From assembly GCF_041320665.1 (NCBI RefSeq), contig NZ_CP166730.1:2852001-2916000 (forward strand): a stretch of 64,000 nucleotides of DNA, read 5' to 3'. Both the position numbers and the translations under genes were made by a program. The DNA comes from Comamonas sp. GB3 AK4-5. Lineage in GTDB: Bacteria; Pseudomonadota; Gammaproteobacteria; Burkholderiales; Burkholderiaceae_C. This document shows, in pieces, positions 54,961-64,000 of this stretch (its first letter is position 1; each line of letters opens with the position of its first letter). The notes under the pieces are model-generated. The model had not been told where the DNA came from. It worked only from the letters and a program-made list of their open reading frames with translations, and ran no database searches.

Positions 54961-56091
54961 ATGACCGCTGCCACCACCGACTTGCTGACCACGCCGCTGC
55001 ATGCCCTGCACCTTGAAAAGGGCGCGCGCATGGTGCCCTTTGCCGGTTATTCCATGCCGGTGCAATACCCCGCCGGCCTGATGGCCGAGCACAAACACAC
55101 GCGCGAGGCGGCCGGCCTGTTCGATGTCTCCCACATGGGCCAGTTGCGCCTGGTGGGGCCGGACGCCGCCGCCGCACTGGAAGCCCTGATGCCCGTGGAC
55201 GTGCAAGGCCTGGGCCTGCACAAGCAGCGCTATGGCCTGCTGCTCAACGAGGCCGGCGGCATTCTGGATGACCTGATGTTCGTCAACCGCGGCGAGGATC
55301 TGTTCCTCATCGTCAACGGCGCCTGCAAGCAGGCCGACATCGCCCATATCCAGCAGCACATAGGCCAGCGCTGCCAGGTCATCCCCATGCCCGAACAGGC
55401 CTTGCTGGCCCTGCAAGGCCCGCAGGCCGCGGCCGTGCTGCGCCGGGTGGCGCCTGCTGCGCTGGAGCTGGTGTTCATGACCGGCAAGGCCGTAGAGATT
55501 GCGGGCATCCCCTGCTACATCACCCGCAGCGGCTACACCGGCGAAGACGGTTTTGAAATCTCCGTGCCCGGCCAACAGGCCGAGTCCCTGGCCCGCTTGC
55601 TGCTGGCCCAGCCCGAGGTGGCGCCCATAGGCCTGGGCGCGCGCAACTCGCTGCGCCTGGAGGCCGGTCTGTGCCTGTATGGCAACGATATGGACACCGC
55701 AACCACGCCGGTGGAGGCCGCGCTAACCTGGGCCATTCAGAAAGTGCGCCGCAGCGGCGGTGCACGTGCCGGCGGTTTTCTGGGTGCCGATGCGGTGCTG
55801 GGCCAGCTCGATCACCCCAGCACCCTCACCCGCCGCCGCGTGGGCCTGATCGCCACCGAGCGCGTGCCTGTGCGCGAGCCGGCCGTGCTGGAAAACCTGG
55901 ACGGCCAGCAGGTGGGCATCATCACCAGCGGCCTGCTCAGCCCCACACTGAACCAGCCCATTGCCCTGGGCTATGTGCAGCCCGACTATGCCGATGCCGA
56001 CACCGAGCTGTTTGCCATGGTGCGCGGCAAGCCCGTGCCCATGAAGGTGGCGGCCACGCCATTTGTGCCTACCCGTTATCACCGCGGCTAA
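54961..56091 (+). CDS. gcvT: Glycine cleavage system T protein (aminomethyltransferase)
   Basis: Folate-dependent aminomethyltransferase of 376 residues, the second enzyme of glycine cleavage: takes the aminomethyl group from lipoyl-H protein, releases ammonia and forms methylene-tetrahydrofolate. Landmarks: MVPFAGYSMPVQYPAG, GLFDVSHMGQL, SGYTGEDGFEI and LGARNSLRLEAGLCLYGND. ATG 54961 starts the family's normal N-terminus. First gene after the glycine riboswitch. Confidence 0.97.
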   Translation: MTAATTDLLTTPLHALHLEKGARMVPFAGYSMPVQYPAGLMAEHKHTREAAGLFDVSHMGQLRLVGPDAAAALEALMPVDVQGLGLHKQRYGLLLNEAGGILDDLMFVNRGEDLFLIVNGACKQADIAHIQQHIGQRCQVIPMPEQALLALQGPQAAAVLRRVAPAALELVFMTGKAVEIAGIPCYITRSGYTGEDGFEISVPGQQAESLARLLLAQPEVAPIGLGARNSLRLEAGLCLYGNDMDTATTPVEAALTWAIQKVRRSGGARAGGFLGADAVLGQLDHPSTLTRRRVGLIATERVPVREPAVLENLDGQQVGIITSGLLSPTLNQPIALGYVQPDYADADTELFAMVRGKPVPMKVAATPFVPTRYHRG

Positions 56092-56275
56092 CGCCCAAAG
56101 TACCCCAAAAAACCATAGCTGCCCATGCAGATGTGCTGCGCAACTGGCATAAAAACCTGCCGCAAAGCCTTGCTGCATGCGCTGCTGCCGCTACAGTCGC
56201 GTTCGACCTGTTCCCCCGCCCGCATGGTTGATGCGGTCGGTTTATGAGATTGCCAACTTCCCAACGGAGCCTGCC

Positions 56276-56650
56276 ATGAGCATCAAGTTTTCCAAAGAGC
56301 ATGAGTGGATCAACACCGCCGACACCAACGCCGCCGTGATCGGCATCACCGTCCACGCACAAGACGCGCTGGGTGATGTGGTGTTTGTGGACCTGCCCGA
56401 GGTCGGCGCCAGTTTCAATGCCGGTGATGTGGCCGGTGTGGTGGAGTCCGTCAAGGCCGCCGCCGATGTCTACATGCCCGTGACCGGTGAAATCGTGGAA
56501 GTCAACGAAGTCCTGCGCGCCGACCCTTCCCTGGCCAATACCGACCCGCTGGGCGCCGGCTGGTTCTTCAAGGTCAAGCTGGCCGATGTCTCGCAGCTGG
56601 ATGGCCTGATGGAAGAGACCGCCTACAACGCTTTCGCCCAAAACAACTGA
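56276..56650 (+). CDS. gcvH: Glycine cleavage system H protein
   Basis: Lipoyl carrier of 124 residues that shuttles the aminomethyl group among P, T and L proteins. The lipoylated Lys60 is in GVVESVKAAADVYMPV. The KEHEWINTADTNAAVIGIT start is usual. CGGAG lies before ATG 56276. It lies 184 bp after gcvT. Confidence 0.97.
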   Translation: MSIKFSKEHEWINTADTNAAVIGITVHAQDALGDVVFVDLPEVGASFNAGDVAGVVESVKAAADVYMPVTGEIVEVNEVLRADPSLANTDPLGAGWFFKVKLADVSQLDGLMEETAYNAFAQNN

Positions 56651-56702
56651 GCCGCATGATCGGCCCACACAAGGGCCGTTTTTGCATGCTCCCACAGTCA
56701 CC

Positions 56703-57254
56703 ATGCCTACCTCTTTGTATTTCGACGATCCCGACGAAGGCCTGTCACCCAGCACCAGCCACCCGGTTTTTGTGCGCGTGGCGGCCGACGATTTCTATTA
56801 CGACTGCGGCGACGACTTCAGCCCCTTTGGCAACGATGACGGCAGCGACACCCTGGCCGCCTTGCAGGACTGGTACCAGGAGCAGGCCGGGGGCAAGCCT
56901 CCCCAGGTCATGGTGTTCTTGCGCCAGCATCTGAGCGACTGGGATCTGCCCGTGCCCGAAGACATGCTCTCGCGCGATGAAGCCGCCAAGGCCCAGTGGC
57001 TGGCCCAGGACGATATGCACCACCGCTATCTGCAGTCCGTCTGCCGCGCACGCGTGGCCGTGGCTTTTGGCCAGCTCAAGATTGCGGGCGCCATCGACGC
57101 CGATGTGCAGCAGCAAGCCCGGCTTGCCCTGGCCTGCCAGCAATGGCTGAACCAGGTGGCACGCCGCCAATACCCGGATTGGGAATACGCTGATCAGGAC
57201 AGCCAGCGTCTGGCCCTGATGCATGGCGCGCTGGAGCACGCCAACGCGCCTTGA
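56703..57254 (+). CDS. Unknown protein within the gcv operon
   Basis: 183 residues from ATG 56703; an earlier in-frame ATG is at 56682. Acidic N-terminal half with a conserved-looking block DDFYYDCGDDFSPFGNDDGSDTL (about 29-51), split here only for reference, and a helical C-terminal half. The block reminds me of YfeS-like proteins but I cannot confirm this. It has no signal peptide or membrane span. It sits between gcvH and gcvP, 52 bp after gcvH on the same strand, so it is probably carried on the glycine-induced transcript. Function not recognised. Confidence 0.7.
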   Translation: MPTSLYFDDPDEGLSPSTSHPVFVRVAADDFYYDCGDDFSPFGNDDGSDTLAALQDWYQEQAGGKPPQVMVFLRQHLSDWDLPVPEDMLSRDEAAKAQWLAQDDMHHRYLQSVCRARVAVAFGQLKIAGAIDADVQQQARLALACQQWLNQVARRQYPDWEYADQDSQRLALMHGALEHANAP

Positions 57255-57347
57255 AAAAACCGGCCCTGCGCCACCCGGCACAGGGCCTTGCCATGCATGC
57301 CCCGCATGCAGCCCGCCAGTCACAGTGTTTGAGAACAGGTCCCTCCC

Positions 57348-60251
<2,904 letters not shown>

Positions 60252-60258
60252 GCCACCC

Positions 60259-60299
60259 GCCCCTGCCGGGCTGCGCTTGTAGCGTTCCCGGCAAGGGGC
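60259..60299 (+). terminator. Hairpin after gcvP
   Basis: GCCCCTGCCGGG (60259-60270) and CCCGGCAAGGGGC (60287-60299) form a stem of about 11 bp with a small bulge, just past the gcvP stop. No T-run; likely end of the gcv transcript. Confidence 0.55.
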
Positions 60300-60348
60300 T
60301 TACACTGCCCGTCCCTGTGGCCTTATGCGCTGCGGCAACTGACCACCG

Positions 60349-62553
60349 ATGAGCCGCCCGGACCTTTCCTTTCTGCTGCACCACGAAGACCCCGACGCTG
60401 TACAGGATCTGCTGCCGGCGGCCCCGTCGATGGCACCCGCTCCCCCTCTGGCACCGAGCTTTCCCCATCTGGAAGCCTGGGAGGCACAGGACATCGACGA
60501 GGGCGACCCGCTGAGCGCCCTGATTGCCGAGCTGCGCAACTACCAGGCCGAGCTGGAAATCCAGAACAAGGTGCTGGACTACAGCCAGGCCGTGGCGGAA
60601 AGCGCCTCCGAGCGCTTCGAGGCCCTGTTCTCCAGCGTGCCCCTGCCCTTGCTGGTCATTGACGAGCACGATATGGTCATCCAGGCAAATGCCATGGCGC
60701 ACACGGCCTTCCAGCCGCCCTCCCAGGACCGGCTGCTGGCCTGCTTCATGCCTTTTGTGAATCCGGTGGACACGGAGCGCGTCGAACGCGCCTTCCGCAA
60801 TGCCCGCCACAACGGCCGCAGCGAAGTCCATGAGGTGCTGTTCGCCGTGGCCAGCGGCCAGACCATGCAGGGCGATCTGCACATTGCCTGCATCGAGATT
60901 CCCCAGCGCGAGGGGCCGGCCTCGGCCCAGTTCATGTGTGCCGTGGTCGACCAGGGCCCGCTGCTGGCCGAACGCCAAGCCCTGCAGGAGCGCAACACCC
61001 AGCTGCACGCCAGCGAGCGCCGGCTGGAAGCCGTGATCAACACCTCGCAAGATGCCATCATCTGCGTGGACAGCCAGCGGCGCATCACCGTCTTCAACCC
61101 CACGGCCGCCACGCTGTTTCTCTGCCCCATGCAAGAGGCGCTGAACAGCCCGCTGGAACGCTTTCTACCCGACGCGGCCCAGGCGCTGGAGCTGGCCCCG
61201 CTGACCACCCAGGCCGTGCTGGGCGAAATGGATGGCCGCACCGCCACCGGCCGCACGGTGCCAGTGGAGGTCAGCATCTCCTTCGAGCGCTATGGCGAGG
61301 GCGAGACCACCACGGTCTTCGCCCGCGACCTGTCCAGCCGCAAGCGCGCGGAAAGCCTGCGTGGCGAGCTGGAAGCGCAGCTGCGCGAATCGCACAAGAT
61401 GCAGGCCCTGGGCACCATGGCCGGCGGCATCGCCCACGACTTCAACAACATCGTCGGCGCCATTCTGGGCAATGTGGAGCTGGCAATGGCCGACGCGGCC
61501 TCCAACCCCCAGCTGCAGGAAAGCCTGCACGAGATCGAAAAAGCCGGCAAGCGCGCCCGCGATCTGGTGCGTCAGATCCTGACCTTCAGCCGCAACCAGC
61601 CCCCGCAGCGCCACCCGGTGCGTGCGGGCGAGGTGCTGCGCGACACCGAGCGCCTGCTGCGCGTGTCGCTACCGCCCGCCATCGAGCTGCACACCCATAT
61701 CGACGTCGACCTGCCCGCCCTGCTGGCCGACTCCACCCAGGTGGAGCAGGCCCTGTTCAACCTGGCCAGCAATGCCATCCACGCCATTGGCGAAGTGCGC
61801 GGCATGGTGCACATGGCGGCCACCCTGGCCGAGCCCGAGCCGCGCCTGTGCGAGCGCCTGGGCCTGCCGCCCGCCCCCTACATCACCTACACGGTGCAGG
61901 ACAACGGGCCGGGCATGTCCACCAGCACGGTGCAGCGCATCTTCGAGCCTTTTTTCACCACCAAGCCCGTGGGCCAGGGCACCGGCCTGGGCCTGGCCGT
62001 GGTGCATGGCGTGATGCGCACCCACGGCGGCGCGGTCGACGTGCAAAGCCAGCCCGGCCTGGGCAGCCGCTTCACGCTGTTCTTCCCGGTGGCGCAAGGC
62101 ATCAGCCTGCCCGAAGCCGCGCCCAAGGTGCGCCGCGCCTCCGTGGTGGCGCAAGCCCCCGCCCCCGCCGCCTGGCAAGCCAGCTGCCATGTGATGTATG
62201 TGGACGATGACGAGGCCATGGTCTTCCTGGTCAAGCGCCTGCTCAAACGCCGTGGCTACCAGGTCACCGGCTTTTGCGACCCGCACGAAGCCACCACCGC
62301 GCTGCACAACGACCCGCAGCGCTACCAGCTGCTGGTGACCGACTACAACATGCCGGGCTATTGCGGCGTGGACCTGGTGCGCGCCGCGCTGCAGATACGC
62401 CCTGACCTTCCCGTGGCCCTGGCCTCGGGCTATATCACCGCTGAAATCGAGCAGGAAGCCCTGGCCGCCGGCGCCAGAGCACTGATCCACAAGCCCAATG
62501 ACGTGGAAGAGCTGTGTACCACGGTGGATCAGTTGTTGAAGTCTTCCCCCTGA
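60349..62553 (+). CDS. Hybrid sensor histidine kinase with PAS domains and receiver
   Basis: Cytoplasmic signalling protein of 734 residues with no membrane span. Two PAS-like domains (about 85-215 and 225-335) precede a kinase core with the phospho-acceptor His363 in GGIAHDFNNIVG (an NtrB-like H box), an ATPase domain (about 470-585; N box NLASNAIHAIG, G boxes DNGPGMS and GTGLGLAVVHG), and a C-terminal receiver (about 615-734) with the phosphorylatable Asp665 in VTDYNMPG and Lys in HKPND. The order suggests an internal phosphorelay. No separate response regulator is adjacent. Signal unknown. Confidence 0.94.
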   Translation: MSRPDLSFLLHHEDPDAVQDLLPAAPSMAPAPPLAPSFPHLEAWEAQDIDEGDPLSALIAELRNYQAELEIQNKVLDYSQAVAESASERFEALFSSVPLPLLVIDEHDMVIQANAMAHTAFQPPSQDRLLACFMPFVNPVDTERVERAFRNARHNGRSEVHEVLFAVASGQTMQGDLHIACIEIPQREGPASAQFMCAVVDQGPLLAERQALQERNTQLHASERRLEAVINTSQDAIICVDSQRRITVFNPTAATLFLCPMQEALNSPLERFLPDAAQALELAPLTTQAVLGEMDGRTATGRTVPVEVSISFERYGEGETTTVFARDLSSRKRAESLRGELEAQLRESHKMQALGTMAGGIAHDFNNIVGAILGNVELAMADAASNPQLQESLHEIEKAGKRARDLVRQILTFSRNQPPQRHPVRAGEVLRDTERLLRVSLPPAIELHTHIDVDLPALLADSTQVEQALFNLASNAIHAIGEVRGMVHMAATLAEPEPRLCERLGLPPAPYITYTVQDNGPGMSTSTVQRIFEPFFTTKPVGQGTGLGLAVVHGVMRTHGGAVDVQSQPGLGSRFTLFFPVAQGISLPEAAPKVRRASVVAQAPAPAAWQASCHVMYVDDDEAMVFLVKRLLKRRGYQVTGFCDPHEATTALHNDPQRYQLLVTDYNMPGYCGVDLVRAALQIRPDLPVALASGYITAEIEQEALAAGARALIHKPNDVEELCTTVDQLLKSSP

Positions 62554-62712
62554 GTCGCCTGCGGCGCCTTCCCCCTGAGGGGGACGACGGCCTTTGCTGC
62601 GGGGCGGCCCTTGCTGGCCGTCTCGCGCTTGGGCTGCGCCGGTTTTATATGCTGCGCCCTGGCTTCACTCCCTCGCCCCTCAGGGGAGAGGGCTGGGGTG
62701 AAGGGCAGTCCG
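62551..62712 (+). repeat. Repeat family B copy 2 next to a family C arm
   Basis: The first part (62551-62645) matches the element at 38126-38234 (CCTTCCCCCTGAGG, GGGGGACGAC, GCTGCGGGGCGGCCCTTGCTG). The second part (62672-62712) has CCTCGCCCCTCAGGGGAGAG and GCTGGGGTGAAG, like one arm of the element at 2642-2729. They fill the gap between the kinase and pseudouridine synthase genes. Confidence 0.6.
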
Positions 62713-62766
62713 AGGCGCAACCGGTGCACCGCACACCCTCTCCATCACTGTTTTTCTTGATCTCCC

Positions 62767-63438
62767 ATGCTTCCCCCCTCCCCCGCAGCGCCGCTGCACT
62801 GCCTGTATGAAGACGCCTACCTGCTGGTGCTGGACAAGCCGGCCGGCCTGCTGTGTGTGCCCGGCAAGGGGCCGGACAAGCAGGACTGCCTGAGCGCCCG
62901 TGCCCAGGCGCGGTGGGCGGATGCCCTGGTCGTGCACCGTCTGGACATGGCGACTTCCGGCCTGGTGTTGATGGCGCGCAGCGTGGAAGTGCAGCGTGCA
63001 CTGAGCCTGGCCTTCGAGCAGCGCCTGGTCCACAAGAGCTATGAGGCGGTGGTGGCCGGCATGCCCCAGGCCCAGCCCGGCCATTGGCAGCTGCTGGACG
63101 CGCCGATTGCTGCCGATTGGAGCCAACGCCCACTGCGCCATGTGGGCCCCGAAGGCAAGCCCAGCCAGACCCGCTGGTGCGTGCTGGGCCCCTGGGGCGA
63201 TGCTGCCCATGGCGGTGGCCCGGCCACACGCCTGGCTCTGGAGCCCGTCACCGGCCGCACCCACCAGCTGCGGGTACATATGCAGCATCTGGTCCACCCC
63301 ATGCTGGGCGATGCCCTGTACGCCCCGCCCGCGCTGGCGGCCGCCGTCCCACGCCTGCTGCTGCATGCCTGCCAGCTGCGCTTTGCCCATCCGGTGACGG
63401 GCGAGCTCCTGGATCTGCACAGCCCGGCCCCGTTTTAA
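62767..63438 (+). CDS. RluA family pseudouridine synthase
   Basis: RNA-modifying enzyme of 223 residues that isomerises uridine in rRNA or tRNA. The catalytic Asp60 is in HRLDMATSGLVLMA; KSYEAVVAG and the RTHQLRVHM segment are also typical. There is no S4 domain, and the protein is short, as in the RluA/TruC branch. ATG 62767 is used. The target position is not known. Confidence 0.93.
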   Translation: MLPPSPAAPLHCLYEDAYLLVLDKPAGLLCVPGKGPDKQDCLSARAQARWADALVVHRLDMATSGLVLMARSVEVQRALSLAFEQRLVHKSYEAVVAGMPQAQPGHWQLLDAPIAADWSQRPLRHVGPEGKPSQTRWCVLGPWGDAAHGGGPATRLALEPVTGRTHQLRVHMQHLVHPMLGDALYAPPALAAAVPRLLLHACQLRFAHPVTGELLDLHSPAPF

Positions 63439-63821
63439 TCCTGCGCGCCGCCACAACCCAGGGTATTCACGGCCCTCTCAACCCTGCGCGGCACTCTGCT
63501 ACTTGCGGCGCTGGCGCAGCAGTGCATCCCGCCGCAACGCAAGACTTCCAGCGCCACCACCTCCCCATGTACAAAAAACTGTAGCGTCGCAGTACATTCG
63601 CCACATTTACGCAATATTCCTGCAAATCAAAACCAGTACAGAACCGCTTCAGGCGCTACAAAGTTGAAAGCAGCGCATCCATAGGAATAAACCCCATTGT
63701 TGTAGGAGACCCGCCCGATAAGCTTTACAACTTGCCAATTTTCCCGCCTTGTATTTGGCACGGACATTGCAAACCATCAGCACGCTTTCTCGAACACTTC
63801 ACCACAACAGAGAGGATTCCC
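63439..63821. other. Promoter region of the last gene
   Basis: 383 bp between the pseudouridine synthase and the binding-protein gene. It becomes AT-richer from 63560 on and holds a sigma-54 promoter at 63756-63771. No gene was seen. An NtrC-type palindrome was looked for and not found. Confidence 0.6.
63756..63771 (+). promoter_or_regulatory. Sigma-54 promoter
   Basis: TGGCACGGACATTGCA: TGGCACG, four bases, TTGCA. The -24 GG and -12 GC and all flanking consensus bases agree. It lies 51 bp before the ATG of the binding-protein gene, leaving a leader of about 38 bases. A sigma-54 activator is needed; it is not in the window. Confidence 0.85.
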
Positions 63822-64000
63822 ATGCGCATTCCGTTCCGTATGCATACCTTCGCCTGCGCCCTCGGTCTTGCAGGCGCTGCCTTCCTGGGCACGGCCCACG
63901 CCCAGGCCATCAAGATCGCCCTGGTCATCCCCACGACCGGTCCTCTGACGCAATACGGTGACATGGTCAAGGAAGGTGCGACCACGGCCGTGGAAATGGC
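63822..64000 (+). CDS. Periplasmic binding protein of a branched-chain-type ABC transporter, 3' truncated
   Basis: First 59 codons of a type I periplasmic binding protein. A signal peptide of about 27 residues (ending AHAQ) is followed by the family's first strand and helix, IKIALVIPTTGPLTQYGDM and KEGATTAVEMA. AGAGGA lies before ATG 63822. It differs from the LivK protein at 41.5 kb and is read from a sigma-54 promoter, so it may serve nitrogen-regulated uptake of amino acids, amides or urea. The rest lies beyond the window. Confidence 0.85.
   Translation, partial: MRIPFRMHTFACALGLAGAAFLGTAHAQAIKIALVIPTTGPLTQYGDMVKEGATTAVEM

Overview
The window reads as a chromosomal stretch of a high-GC betaproteobacterium, most likely Comamonadaceae and close to Comamonas. 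This rests on gene content and codon use (PhnD/LivK-type ABC systems, TRAP transporter, MocR regulators, tandem glycine riboswitch) and on short intergenic repeats of the kind seen in that family. I could not run a search, so the genus is an inference. Genes are dense and mostly full length. No rRNA, tRNA, CRISPR array, transposase or prophage gene was seen. The first gene (M3 peptidase) and the last (periplasmic binding protein) are cut by the window ends.

Layout. 0-8 kb: end of an oligopeptidase, a PhnD/C/E-type ABC transporter (possibly selenate), a patatin lipoprotein, an SMR pump behind a heptamer repeat, a 31-residue membrane ORF and an MFS drug exporter. 8-13 kb: nucleoside deaminase, chemoreceptor, a repeat-rich gap with a 268-bp inverted-repeat element, and an acyl-CoA dehydrogenase. 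13-18.5 kb: DUF2946 protein, TonB-dependent receptor, PepSY membrane protein, purine nucleoside permease. 18.7-22.8 kb: an LpxA-like acyltransferase away from the usual lpx cluster, an AT-rich decayed gene region, and a second chemoreceptor. 23-28.6 kb: GNAT plus unknown gene, DUF4375 protein, DNA polymerase II with a possible LexA box, and an AT-rich gene resembling DUF4365 plus DUF6166. 28.7-32.1 kb: thiolase and fused hydratase/dehydrogenase for beta-oxidation. 32.2-37.1 kb: MocR/LysE divergent pair, MarR-MATE operon, GNAT. 37.2-44.6 kb: a livKHMGF branched-chain substrate ABC operon behind an acyl-CoA ligase. 44.9-49.5 kb: selO-msrB, yciB-bolA-like, a parvulin isomerase, a small exported protein. 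49.5-54.5 kb: octamer repeat, DctPQM TRAP transporter, second acyl-CoA ligase. 54.7-60.3 kb: tandem glycine riboswitch and gcvT-gcvH-X-gcvP. 60.3-64 kb: hybrid histidine kinase, RluA-type pseudouridine synthase, and a binding-protein gene behind a near-consensus sigma-54 promoter.

Themes: uptake and catabolism of acids (LIV, TRAP, two acyl-CoA ligases, acyl-CoA dehydrogenase, thiolase and hydratase/dehydrogenase), glycine cleavage under riboswitch control, drug and amino-acid export under local regulators (MarR-MATE, MocR-LysE), and chemosensing. The most unusual signals are non-coding: three copies of a 105-125-bp palindromic element, a MITE-like element whose solo ends sit on stop codons, two VNTR-like arrays, and several operator-like inverted or direct repeats. 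No clearly new multi-gene system stands out. The best candidate for an undescribed function is the isolated AT-rich DUF4365/DUF6166-like gene at 27.6-28.6 kb.
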